Positions 11,259 to 19,799 of a stretch of 43,209 nt of DNA are shown piece by piece. The DNA is taken from NCBI GenBank assembly GCA_012520815.1, contig JAAYNM010000045.1, positions 1-43,209 of the forward strand, written 5' to 3'. The notes under the pieces were generated by a model. That model saw only the letters and a program-made list of their open reading frames with translations. It made no database searches and was not told the origin of the DNA. The position numbers and the translations under genes were made by a program. The DNA comes from Clostridiales bacterium (GTDB lineage Bacteria; Bacillota; Clostridia; Lachnospirales; Lachnospiraceae). The first letter of the stretch is position 1, and each line of letters opens with the position of its first letter.

Positions 11259-13607
11259 ATGTTAGAATTAAAGGACATAAAAAAACATTACGATGTGGGT
11301 GGAAATATCACAAAGGCTCTTGATGGCATTTCTGTGTCATTCAGAAAAAAAGAATTTGTTGCTATTCTTGGAACTAGTGGTTCTGGAAAAACAACTTGCC
11401 TAAATATTATTGGCGGACTTGATAGATATGATTCTGGTGACTTGATTATTAATGGAAAGTCAACTAAGGATTTTAAAGAGACAGAATGGGATGCATATAG
11501 AAATAACACTATTGGATTCGTATTCCAAAGTTATAATCTTATTTCCCATATTGGAATAATTGAAAATGTTGAATTAGGAATGACACTTAGTGGTGTTTCT
11601 AAGGATGAAAAGAGAAAAAGAGCATTAGAAGCATTAGAGCAGGTTGGATTAGGCGATCATATGCACAAAAAACCTAATCAGCTTTCAGGTGGACAGATGC
11701 AAAGAGTTGCTATTGCTAGAGCATTAGCTAACAATCCTGATATATTACTTTGCGATGAACCTACAGGTGCACTTGATACAACTACTAGCGTTCAGATTAT
11801 GGAACTGATAAAGTCTTTGTCAAAGGATAGATTGGTTATTATGGTAACTCATAATCCAGACCTTGCAAAAGAATATTCAGATAGAATAGTAGAATTTAGA
11901 GATGGTCAGATTATGTCGGATTCACATCCACATAAGGAACAGCCAAAGGAAGATGTCTTCAAACTTAAAAAGACTAGTATGAGTTTTCTTACAGCATTGA
12001 AACTATCTTTTAACAATATTAGAACAAAGAAGGGAAGAACAGCCCTTACAGCATTTGCATCAAGTATTGGTATTATTGGTATTGCAGTTATTTTATCATT
12101 ATCCAATGGTTTCCAGCAACAGATTGATAAGTTTCAGCAGGATGCCCTTGCAGAGTTTCCAATTACAATATCTCAAAGTGCCACTAAGATAGACGAAGAG
12201 GCTATGATGCAGTCACATGATGAAATGCATGGCAGAATGACTGGTTCTGTAGAGTTTGCTGATACCGATGAAGTGTTAGCATTTGATCAGGCTGCTGGAA
12301 TAGTGGATCATAAGAATAACTTCTCAGATGAGTTCATCGATTACTTAGAGAAAGTTGACCCAGATAGCTGTTCAAGTGTTGGATATTTAAGAATTGTTTC
12401 TATGAATCTTGTAAGACAGGTAGATGGAAAAGTTATACCTACATCATTTGTTAATTCATTGATGTCAGGAAATATGAATATTACAAGTATGAGTTCAGTA
12501 GGTATGTCTTCATACCCAACCACACTTGATCCAAGTAAAGGTACATACCTAGAAAAAAATTATGACATCTTAGAAGGTGAATATCCAAAGGAAGTAACAG
12601 ATATTGTACTTGTAGTGGATGAGAAGAACAGAGTAGACTACAATGCACTTGTTGCATTAGGATACGATGTTAAAGTTGGCGATACAATTGATTTTAAGGA
12701 TATTGTAGGAACTACATTCCAGCTTGTAGGCAATGATATATATTACAATACAACTGAATATGGTTCATTTGTACCAAATACAGATTATGCTTCAATGTAT
12801 AATAAAGAAGGTAATATTACACTTACAATCACAGGTGTTGTAAGAATTAAGAAAGATACAACATTAGGTATCTTAGCAGCTGGAATCGCATATAGCGATG
12901 AATTGTGTGAAAAGGTTGTAGATTTACAAAAAGACTCTGCAATTGTTAAGGCACAGCTTGCTAGTGACAAAAATGTTATTACATTTGAAGATTTAGATGA
13001 ATCAACAAAGAAGTCAATGATTTCATACTTTGGCGGAGATGCTACACCATTTATGATATTTATATATCCTACGTCTTTTGAAGCAAAAGATAATATTATT
13101 GAATATTTAGACTCATATAATGAAGGTAAAACAGAGGATGAATCCATTGTTTATTCAGATCTTGCATCAACAATGACAAGTATGACAGGTGGAATTATGG
13201 ATGCTATAACAATTGTACTTATTGCATTTGCTGCTATTTCATTATTTGTAAGTCTTATTATGATTTCTATCATCACATACACATCAGTTCTTGAAAGAAC
13301 AAAGGAAATCGGTGTTTTACGTGCCCTTGGTGCTAGAAAGAAAGATATTACACGTGTATTTGATGCAGAGACTACTATTTTAGGTGTGTTCTCAGGTGTG
13401 TTAGGTATCGGTATTGCATATGCACTTACATTACCAATTAACGCATTACTGTACAGTATGACAGATCTTGAAAATGTAGCTGTATTACGACCAGTACATG
13501 CACTATTCCTTGTGGTTTTAAGTACTATCTTGACAGTACTTGGTGGACATATTCCAGCAAAAATGGCTGCTAAAAAGGATGCAGTAGAAGCCCTAAGAAG
13601 CGAGTAA
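11259..13607 (+). CDS. MacB-like ABC transporter, ATPase and permease fused
   Basis: 782 aa with an N-terminal ATPase (about 1-225: Walker A GTSGSGKTT at 38-46, signature LSGGQ at 142-146, Walker B ILLCDEP at 162-168) fused to an FtsX-like permease. The permease has a first membrane helix at about 262-282, a large extracytoplasmic domain (about 285-640) and three C-terminal helices ending in GGHIPAKMAAKKDAVEALRSE. This is the MacB/LolCDE/BceAB superfamily, which acts by mechanotransmission in peptide or lipid export, antibiotic resistance, or cell-wall enzyme control. The substrate is unknown. No accessory protein or regulator is adjacent, so it stands alone with its own promoter and terminator. 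AAGAGGT precedes the ATG. Confidence 0.9.
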   Translation: MLELKDIKKHYDVGGNITKALDGISVSFRKKEFVAILGTSGSGKTTCLNIIGGLDRYDSGDLIINGKSTKDFKETEWDAYRNNTIGFVFQSYNLISHIGIIENVELGMTLSGVSKDEKRKRALEALEQVGLGDHMHKKPNQLSGGQMQRVAIARALANNPDILLCDEPTGALDTTTSVQIMELIKSLSKDRLVIMVTHNPDLAKEYSDRIVEFRDGQIMSDSHPHKEQPKEDVFKLKKTSMSFLTALKLSFNNIRTKKGRTALTAFASSIGIIGIAVILSLSNGFQQQIDKFQQDALAEFPITISQSATKIDEEAMMQSHDEMHGRMTGSVEFADTDEVLAFDQAAGIVDHKNNFSDEFIDYLEKVDPDSCSSVGYLRIVSMNLVRQVDGKVIPTSFVNSLMSGNMNITSMSSVGMSSYPTTLDPSKGTYLEKNYDILEGEYPKEVTDIVLVVDEKNRVDYNALVALGYDVKVGDTIDFKDIVGTTFQLVGNDIYYNTTEYGSFVPNTDYASMYNKEGNITLTITGVVRIKKDTTLGILAAGIAYSDELCEKVVDLQKDSAIVKAQLASDKNVITFEDLDESTKKSMISYFGGDATPFMIFIYPTSFEAKDNIIEYLDSYNEGKTEDESIVYSDLASTMTSMTGGIMDAITIVLIAFAAISLFVSLIMISIITYTSVLERTKEIGVLRALGARKKDITRVFDAETTILGVFSGVLGIGIAYALTLPINALLYSMTDLENVAVLRPVHALFLVVLSTILTVLGGHIPAKMAAKKDAVEALRSE

Positions 13608-13632
13608 TATTAATAGATATAAACAAACATTT

Positions 13633-13680
13633 AAAAATAGGTATTTTGTCCCTATATATGGGGATAAAATACCTATTTTA
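13633..13680 (+). terminator. Strong hairpin terminator after the ABC fusion gene
   Basis: AAATAGGTATTTTGTCCC pairs with GGGGATAAAATACCTATTT over about 18 bp around TATATAT, followed by TTAATATTT. Confidence 0.85.
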
Positions 13681-13695
13681 ATATTTGAAGCTTTA

Positions 13696-13704
13696 TGGTA
13701 CAAT
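13696..13704 (+). promoter_or_regulatory. Extended -10 element before the GGDEF-EAL gene
   Basis: TGGTACAAT combines a TGn extension with a TACAAT -10 box, about 46 bases before the ATG. No good -35 box is visible; it would fall in the preceding terminator tail. Confidence 0.45.
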
Positions 13705-13749
13705 TAATGAAAATGTGTAGAAAAATTCTAAAGATTGTAGGAGCAAAGA

Positions 13750-16014
13750 ATGAATATTACAGAAAACGATCAGTCTAAAGAAAACCGCATATACAGTGAA
13801 GAGGAAGTAACTAAAGTAGAAAAAAAGATAATGGATGATATGAAATATCAAATAAAACGAAGTGAGGCTATTACCAACATTGTCCGGTTACTTGAGAGTG
13901 AACAATCGTTTGAAGAAATTGCAGGCGTTATATTAGAAACTATTGGAGAATTCCTAGGTGTATCCAATGTTTCTTTATGTAAATGGTCAGTGGATTACGC
14001 TCAGATAATGTGCATAATGGAATATGTACCGGATGGTGGTGAAACTGTTTTTGATAAGATGGCAGTTCTTGCTACACCCGAATTTGTAAGAGAAACAAAA
14101 GGATATATAAGGTACGAAAGAAGAGATAGCAAACATCCAGATGATAGGCTGGAGGAACTAGGTGTTCAGGCACTTTTAACCGCACCTATTACAATTAATG
14201 GCAGACAATCTATGTATGTGTGCGTGGCAGATACGAATAGTCGTTCGTGGAAGAAACAAACCATACATTTTATTTTTGATGTTTGTAAGATACTCCAAAG
14301 TATTTTGAATAGACGTATTTCAAAGAACTCCATTATTAGCTCATATACAGCACTTAAGGAGATTCTTGATAATGTCGGAAGTGGTCTTTATGTTATAGAT
14401 AAGAGAACAAAGAAGATTCTATTTGCAAATAATACCATGAAGACAATTGTGAATGATGATATGGAGGGAAAGTTCTGTTCGCAATTTTCGTTGTGTGGTC
14501 TTAAGCATAACTGTGTAAACTGCGATATTTTAGACGAGCCATGTGTATATTTTGAAACATATGATTCTAGGTATCAATCTTGGTTTGATATAAAATTCAA
14601 TGATATAACCTGGGTAGACGGCAGTACAGTATCCTTGTGTAATGTGTTCAATATCACAGAAAAAAAGAAGATAGAAAAAAGAATAGAATTTCAAGCAAAC
14701 AATGATTTCCTTACCGGGCTGTATAATCGTATGCGTTGTGAATCTGATATGGATAATATTATTACAGAGTCCATTGAGAAAAATCTCTCAGGATACGTGA
14801 TGTTCTTAGATTTAGATAACTTTAAGAATATTAATGATGGTTTAGGTCATCAATATGGTGATATGCTGCTGAAAATGATTTCCCTTGGATTACAGCAAAT
14901 CCGCGGAATAGAAAATTGTTGTTATAGAATGGGCGGTGATGAGTTTGTTATTATTGTTGAGCCATCACAGAGTTCTCGCTTGAAAGCGATTCTCAAGGAT
15001 ATTACATCATTATTTAACAGACCATGGGATTTGAATGGTACAGAATATTATTGTACAATGAGTATGGGTGTTGTCAGCTATCCAGAAGAAGGTTGCGACG
15101 TTAATGACCTTGTTAAAAAGGCTGATATTGCTATGTACGATGCCAAAAAGGGCGGCAAGAACCGTATTGAATTTTACAACAATAAAGAAGATAGTTCTTC
15201 TATTAAACGACTGGATTTAGAGAAAAATATGCGCTCGGCTATTGTTACAGGTGGGGATGAGTTTGAAGTGTATATCCAACCAATTGTAGATTCAGAAACA
15301 GAAGAATGTATAGGAGGAGAAGCACTTCTTCGTTGGAATAGCGCCAATCTTGGATTTATTACACCAGCAGAATTTATTCCGCTTGCAGAGCATTTAGGTC
15401 ACATTGTTTTTATTGGGGAATTTTTCCTAAAAAGAGTTTGTACTATCAATAAAGAGTGGTCTGATCTTGGCATAGATAAGAAGGTACATATTAATCTTTC
15501 TATTGTGCAGCTTGTTCAAAATAATATAGTGGAAGTCATTACAAACATTATTACAGAAACAGGTGTGAAACCGGAGAATATCGTTCTAGAAGTGACAGAG
15601 TCGCTTGCTATTAATGATATGAATAATATGAGAAAAGTTATTAAAGAAATTAAGGCTCTAGGAGTTGAAATTGCCCTAGATGACTTCGGAACAGGATATT
15701 CATCGCTAAATTACATAAAGCAGATGGATTTCGATATAATAAAAGTTGACAAAATAATTGTAGATGATATAGTTTCAGATGATTATGCTCAAACATTTGT
15801 AAAGCTTATTACAGAATTATCTGAGACATTGAATGTAAAAGTATGTGTAGAAGGTGTTGAAAAACGCGACCAGTTAGAAACTCTTAAAACCATGAAAGTA
15901 TCTATGATTCAAGGATATTTGTACGGAAAACCAGTTCCATACATCGAATTTGAGAAAAATTTCTTAGGTATTGACAGATGGGATAAAACAAACTTTAAGC
16001 GAGGTATTATGTAA
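13750..16014 (+). CDS. GAF-PAS-GGDEF-EAL protein (c-di-GMP turnover)
   Basis: 754 aa, no membrane segment. Residues about 45-190 form a GAF-type sensor domain and about 205-310 a PAS-like domain with an unusual Cys cluster (FCSQFSLCGLKHNC then VNCDILDEPC). The GGDEF domain keeps its signature (GGDEF at 395-399), but the usual RxxD inhibitory site five residues upstream is absent. The EAL domain has EALLRW (EAL at 524-526), NLS, LEVTES, LDDFGTGYSSL, VDK and CVEGVE, so its metal- and substrate-binding residues look intact. Both synthesis and breakdown of c-di-GMP are therefore possible. TAGGAG precedes the ATG. The phosphofructokinase gene begins one base after the stop, suggesting coupled translation. 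The sensed signal is unknown. Confidence 0.93.
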   Translation: MNITENDQSKENRIYSEEEVTKVEKKIMDDMKYQIKRSEAITNIVRLLESEQSFEEIAGVILETIGEFLGVSNVSLCKWSVDYAQIMCIMEYVPDGGETVFDKMAVLATPEFVRETKGYIRYERRDSKHPDDRLEELGVQALLTAPITINGRQSMYVCVADTNSRSWKKQTIHFIFDVCKILQSILNRRISKNSIISSYTALKEILDNVGSGLYVIDKRTKKILFANNTMKTIVNDDMEGKFCSQFSLCGLKHNCVNCDILDEPCVYFETYDSRYQSWFDIKFNDITWVDGSTVSLCNVFNITEKKKIEKRIEFQANNDFLTGLYNRMRCESDMDNIITESIEKNLSGYVMFLDLDNFKNINDGLGHQYGDMLLKMISLGLQQIRGIENCCYRMGGDEFVIIVEPSQSSRLKAILKDITSLFNRPWDLNGTEYYCTMSMGVVSYPEEGCDVNDLVKKADIAMYDAKKGGKNRIEFYNNKEDSSSIKRLDLEKNMRSAIVTGGDEFEVYIQPIVDSETEECIGGEALLRWNSANLGFITPAEFIPLAEHLGHIVFIGEFFLKRVCTINKEWSDLGIDKKVHINLSIVQLVQNNIVEVITNIITETGVKPENIVLEVTESLAINDMNNMRKVIKEIKALGVEIALDDFGTGYSSLNYIKQMDFDIIKVDKIIVDDIVSDDYAQTFVKLITELSETLNVKVCVEGVEKRDQLETLKTMKVSMIQGYLYGKPVPYIEFEKNFLGIDRWDKTNFKRGIM

Positions 16015-16015
16015 A

Positions 16016-17269
16016 ATGAAAAATCTATTGATTGCCCAATCAGGTGGACCAACAGTTGCTATAAATGCTACATTAGCTGGAATTATTACAGGGGCTTGTG
16101 TTTCTGGTGGAATCGACAAAGTATACGGTGCTTTAAATGGCATTCAAGGTGTATTAAATGACAACTTTGTAAATTTAAACGAACTTATTTTAGATACTCA
16201 GTGTGTTGACCTTTTATGTCAGACACCAGCAGCGGCACTGGGCTCGTGTAGATTCAAATTAAGCAATCCAGAAGAAGATGATTCACAGTATAAGCGCATT
16301 GTGGAGGTTCTACAAAAGCATAATATAGGTTATTTTATTTATATAGGTGGAAATGATTCCATGGATACAGTAGATAAGCTTTCAGAGTATCTTGTGTCAC
16401 ACAATGTAGGTGATATCAAAGTAGTAGGTGCACCTAAAACCATTGACAATGATCTTGCAGAAACTGATCACTGTCCAGGTTTTGGCTCTGCAGCAAAATA
16501 TATAGCTACAACATTTGCTGAATTAGAAAGGGACTGTAGTGTATATGATATTCCAGCTGTTACTATTGTAGAAGTAATGGGTAGAAATGCAGGATGGCTT
16601 ACAGCATCATCGGCTCTCGCCCGTTTGAACGGTGGAAGAGGGCCAAGCCTAATTTATCTTTGCGAAAAAGCATTTGATATTGATAGATTTGTAGAAGATG
16701 TAAAAGAAGAAATCAAGAAGCATCCAGATGTTATTGTGGCTATTAGTGAAGGCATAAAGGATGAAAATGGAAGATATATTTCAGAAGTTAACCAAAGTGG
16801 AGCTACAGATATGTTTGGCCATAGCTATATTGCAGGGGCAGCAAAAGTCCTTGAACAGGTAGTGAGGGAGCGAATAGGATGTAAAGTTCGCTCGATTGAA
16901 ATGAATCTTATGCAAAGATGTGCAGCCCACTTGGCAAGTGCAACAGACCTTTCAGAATCCAAACTCCTGGGTATGCATGCATTCCAGTGTGCAATGGAAG
17001 GAATGACAGGCGTTATGGCATCGGTTCAGCGTATAAACGATAACCCATATGAAATCATATTCAGAAGAGTTAGAGTTAAAGATGTAGCCAATAAAGAAAA
17101 GACAGTGCCCCTTGACTGGATTACCCCAGATGGACATGATGTCACACCTGAGATGATGCAGTATCTAAAACCTCTCATTAAAGGTGAAGTAAACACTAAA
17201 TATAAAAATGGAATTCCAGAACATATTGTAATATTTAAAAATGGAATAGATAATAAGATAGACAACTAG
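16016..17269 (+). CDS. pfp: PPi-dependent 6-phosphofructokinase
   Basis: Phosphorylates fructose 6-phosphate in glycolysis, 417 aa. The donor is judged to be pyrophosphate because the P-loop reads GGNDS (111-115, Asp114 where ATP enzymes have Gly) and the catalytic segment reads PKTIDND (140-146, Lys141 where ATP enzymes have Gly). Both changes are known markers of PPi enzymes. The start at ATG 16016 gives MKNLLIAQSGGPTVAINATL; the frame runs 15 codons further upstream into the preceding gene. It lies one base after the GGDEF-EAL gene and probably shares its transcript, with GAGG 12 bases before the ATG. The PPi route makes the step reversible and saves ATP, which suits a fermenting anaerobe. 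Confidence 0.92.
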   Translation: MKNLLIAQSGGPTVAINATLAGIITGACVSGGIDKVYGALNGIQGVLNDNFVNLNELILDTQCVDLLCQTPAAALGSCRFKLSNPEEDDSQYKRIVEVLQKHNIGYFIYIGGNDSMDTVDKLSEYLVSHNVGDIKVVGAPKTIDNDLAETDHCPGFGSAAKYIATTFAELERDCSVYDIPAVTIVEVMGRNAGWLTASSALARLNGGRGPSLIYLCEKAFDIDRFVEDVKEEIKKHPDVIVAISEGIKDENGRYISEVNQSGATDMFGHSYIAGAAKVLEQVVRERIGCKVRSIEMNLMQRCAAHLASATDLSESKLLGMHAFQCAMEGMTGVMASVQRINDNPYEIIFRRVRVKDVANKEKTVPLDWITPDGHDVTPEMMQYLKPLIKGEVNTKYKNGIPEHIVIFKNGIDNKIDN

Positions 17270-17278
17270 ACAAATTTC

Positions 17279-17318
17279 AATCCCCCCTCGCTGTGTCCTT
17301 GATATAGAGAGGAGGGAT
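17279..17318. terminator. Hairpin between convergent pfp and the lgt-like gene
   Basis: ATCCCcCCTC pairs with GAGGaGGGAT across a 20-nt loop. The T tract is poor (ATGTTTCTTT on plus, GAAATTTG on minus), so terminator strength is uncertain; its position between converging genes supports the role. Confidence 0.5.
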
Positions 17319-17370
17319 ATGTTTCTTTAAGTTTTAAACTTCAAGTATAGTCAAAATTCTAATCAAGAAC

Positions 17371-18180
17371 TTAATCATCAAGAGTATCAACATCCACAGC
17401 TTCATCAACCTTCTCCTTACGGAAAGTTAGATACAGACCAAGTGGGAGTAACATAAGGCTAATCCATTGTGAAGTAGAAAATGGTCCAAAGAATCCTCTT
17501 ACTGAATCACCTCGCATAAATTCTAAAAGGAATCTTTCTATTGGGTAGGCAATTAAATAAATTCCAAGGGCCTGACCGCTACGAGGTTTTCCTTTTTTTA
17601 CAAAGATATATATAAGGATAAAGAGTACGAAGTTAAAAATAGCTTCGGTAAGCTGTGTAGGAAATCTTTCTACTCCAGCAAGTCCCTTGATGCCAGTGTT
17701 ATCTGGAAATGTAACAGCAAAGGCACCATGATATTCCTTGCCGTAACAACAGCCTCCTAGTAAGCAACCAAGTCGACCAAATCCATGGAATAGCGGAACT
17801 GCAACAGCCATTATATTCATCAAAGGTGAGATACTTAAATGGAACTGTTTACAATAAACCCATATTCCAAAGGCGCCACCTATGAGGCCACCATAGAAAA
17901 CAAAGCCTGAGAATGCATAAAGAAGTACGGCTGTGGGAGATGTACTAAGTAACTCAATGTGCTTTATTATATTAGGTAGAACAGTTATAAAGTATAAAAG
18001 TTTAGCTCCAATGATAACACCAACAGCACAATAGATGGCAGCAAAAACAATATCCATCTTTGGCATACCACATTTATTTGAAAGCGTGGTGGCAACAAAT
18101 ATGGCAGCTAGAAAACCAATAACTGCCATAAGTCCGTAAGTGGGAAGAGAAAACTCTCCCAAAATAATTTCAGGTAACAT
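17371..18180 (-). CDS. lgt: Lgt-family (prolipoprotein diacylglyceryl transferase-like) membrane protein
   Basis: 269 aa with about seven membrane helices; the family moves diacylglycerol from phosphatidylglycerol to the lipobox Cys of prolipoproteins. YGGLIGG (96-102) and GRLGCLLGGCCYG (135-147) mark it as Lgt-like, and the C-terminal YPIERFLLEFMRGD matches the region of E. coli R239/E243. But the residues equivalent to E. coli H103, N146 and E151 appear to be Tyr96, Cys139 and Cys144. This Cys-rich variant is common in clostridia and usually annotated lgt, yet its activity may differ. AAAGGA precedes the start. It is followed upstream on the same strand by the NTPase gene 32 bases away. Family certain, exact reaction less so. 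Confidence 0.8.
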   Translation of the reverse strand: MLPEIILGEFSLPTYGLMAVIGFLAAIFVATTLSNKCGMPKMDIVFAAIYCAVGVIIGAKLLYFITVLPNIIKHIELLSTSPTAVLLYAFSGFVFYGGLIGGAFGIWVYCKQFHLSISPLMNIMAVAVPLFHGFGRLGCLLGGCCYGKEYHGAFAVTFPDNTGIKGLAGVERFPTQLTEAIFNFVLFILIYIFVKKGKPRSGQALGIYLIAYPIERFLLEFMRGDSVRGFFGPFSTSQWISLMLLPLGLYLTFRKEKVDEAVDVDTLDD

Positions 18181-18212
18181 ATAAAATCCTTTAATTTAAA
18201 TTGTAATTGATA

Positions 18213-18740
18213 TTAATTCAATTTATCGTTGATATTTAATTCTATTTCGTCTTGAGACATATTATCCATATCGTATAACAATACATCACGTCTCTTCTTT
18301 ATCTCAGAGTTAAGTGGTGTTGGGATATTCTTCATAAGAACAAAAACTGTAGCATCGCTATCGAGTATTTTGTTTATTCGCTCTATAAAAGCAGGGGAAG
18401 CATCTTCACCACGACCTAATTCGTCAAGTACAATACAATCAAATTCATCTGCTGGTTTTGCTAAAACATTATCCAAACAAAGAACTCCAAAGCTATCATA
18501 AACTTCTGTAAGGTTAATTCTGTGACGGCTCTTTAATACCGTTTGTACGGGTACATTGTTATGGTATCCTGGTACATCATCAATACTTTGGATATAGTAG
18601 CCCTTAAATTCATTTTCAACTTGAATACTGTGCATTCTATATCCAATTGGACGCAAGTTGTGATTTGCGAGAATAGAATCTAAAAGGTAAGACTTCCCGG
18701 TGTTTGATTTACCAATGATTACAAACTTATTGGGTTTCAT
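18213..18740 (-). CDS. Small P-loop NTPase (THEP1/NTPase_1-like)
   Basis: 175 aa, soluble. The P-loop reads IGKSNTGKSYLL near residues 9-20 and the Walker B region reads CIVLDELGRGED, the pattern of the THEP1 (NTPase_1) nucleoside-triphosphatase family. A later segment, ATVFVLMKNIPTP, resembles the family's sensor strand. GGAGG precedes the ATG. It lies 32 bases upstream of the lgt-like gene on the same strand and is probably co-transcribed with it. The biological role of these NTPases is not established. Confidence 0.7.
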   Translation of the reverse strand: MKPNKFVIIGKSNTGKSYLLDSILANHNLRPIGYRMHSIQVENEFKGYYIQSIDDVPGYHNNVPVQTVLKSRHRINLTEVYDSFGVLCLDNVLAKPADEFDCIVLDELGRGEDASPAFIERINKILDSDATVFVLMKNIPTPLNSEIKKRRDVLLYDMDNMSQDEIELNINDKLN

Positions 18741-18840
18741 AATAGTGCCTCCAAAATATTTTTTTGAGTTTTTATCATACCTAGAAATTATACGAATTTT
18801 AGGGCTTTATGTCAAATGAAATATGTATAAATAAAAAGAA

Positions 18841-18869
18841 AAAACTGGCATTAACCAGTTTTTGTGTAA
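18841..18869 (-). terminator. Terminator downstream of ppa (minus strand)
   Basis: AAAACTGG and CCAGTTTT form an 8-bp stem around 6 nt. Read on the minus strand it is followed by TTCTTTTTATTTAT, a better T tract than on the plus strand. It lies about 110 bases past the ppa stop. Confidence 0.65.
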
Positions 18870-18881
18870 ATTTGTGCATAA

Positions 18882-18953
18882 AAGTAAATAATTTTATAAA
18901 ATTTGTTTTTTATATAGAAGTAAATAATTCTGTGAAATTGCATTTTTATATAA
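18882..18953. repeat. Two tandem copies of a 36-bp AT-rich repeat
   Basis: Copies at 18882-18917 and 18918-18953 both start AAGTAAATAATT and agree at about three quarters of positions. They lie between the ppa stop and its terminator, so they would be in the 3' untranslated part of the ppa mRNA. A further weak copy may follow toward the ppa stop. Confidence 0.65.
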
Positions 18954-18980
18954 AATTAAAGCGTTCAATCAATACAAATT

Positions 18981-19523
18981 TTAGTAAGTCGATCTTGAAC
19001 CAAATTTCATATTGTAGTTACCAATACATTCGGTAATGATTCTAATAGCTTCTTGTGGTCCGCCAAATTCATCTACCTGTGTCTCTTTATCTTCAAGGTC
19101 TTTGTACACATTAAAGAAATGTTTTATTTCATCAAATATATGCTGTGGAAGGTCTTTAATATCATTATATTTATTGTAAGTTGGGTCATCAAATGGAATT
19201 GCAATAATCTTCTCGTCACCCATACCATTATCCAGCATCTTCATAACACCAATAGGGAAGCATTTAACCAATGTGAGAGGTTCGATGGGTTCACTACAGA
19301 GAACTAAAACATCTAATGGATCCTTATCATCTCCGTAGGTACGGGGAATGAATCCGTAATTTGCTGGGTAGTGGGTGGAGGTATAAAGAATACGGTCGAG
19401 AATAATAAGACCAGTTTCTTTATCTAATTCATATTTCTTTTTACTACCTTTTGGAATCTCTATAACTGCCATAAACTCTGCGGGATTGATTCTATCGGGA
19501 TTAATATCATGCCATATATTCAT
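18981..19523 (-). CDS. ppa: Inorganic pyrophosphatase, family I
   Basis: Soluble Mg-dependent enzyme that splits PPi to two phosphates; 180 aa. Active-site segments visible are VIEIPKGSKKKYELDK, YPANYGFIPRTYGDDKDPLDVLVL (the Asp cluster), MLDNGMGDEKIIAI and FFNVYKDLE. AAAGGA precedes the ATG. It has its own promoter on the minus strand. The same window encodes a PPi-using phosphofructokinase, so this enzyme would compete with it for PPi unless its activity is controlled. Confidence 0.96.
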   Translation of the reverse strand: MNIWHDINPDRINPAEFMAVIEIPKGSKKKYELDKETGLIILDRILYTSTHYPANYGFIPRTYGDDKDPLDVLVLCSEPIEPLTLVKCFPIGVMKMLDNGMGDEKIIAIPFDDPTYNKYNDIKDLPQHIFDEIKHFFNVYKDLEDKETQVDEFGGPQEAIRIITECIGNYNMKFGSRSTY

Positions 19524-19573
19524 TTATTTTGTTCCTTTCGTTGGTACACCACTATTTTTGGATTCATAGATTT

Positions 19574-19601
19574 AGTATACACAAAATAAGGATAGTGTCA
19601 A
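19574..19601 (-). promoter_or_regulatory. SigA-type promoter of ppa
   Basis: On the minus strand TTGACA (19601-19596), a 16-base spacer and TATACT (19579-19574), about 50 bases upstream of the ppa ATG. Confidence 0.8.
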
Positions 19602-19717
19602 GAAATTGGTGTGTGTAAAAATATTTCCATTAAACAGGGCAAAAATATTTCAATAAATTACCCTTTAAATTTAATACGAATTTTGCAGTATTCATAACAT
19701 ATGGAGGCTTAGTTTAA

Positions 19718-19746
19718 TTGACATTTTATGGCTAACCAATTATAAT
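19718..19746 (+). promoter_or_regulatory. Perfect consensus SigA promoter of the NatAB-like operon
   Basis: TTGACA (19718-19723), exactly 17 bases, then TATAAT (19741-19746). Transcription should start near 19753. The surrounding 276-base gap diverges from the ppa promoter and holds no gene. Confidence 0.9.
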
Positions 19747-19799
19747 CTTGATTATCAAATTAGTTATGTTTGATTATTTTTGTGAAGGAGACAATAGAG

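Noticed and set aside
18809-19036. 75-codon plus-strand frame downstream of ppa
   Set aside because: It crosses a terminator and the AT-rich tandem repeat and overlaps the ppa end; repeated Lys/Asn/Phe text reflects the repeat, not a gene.
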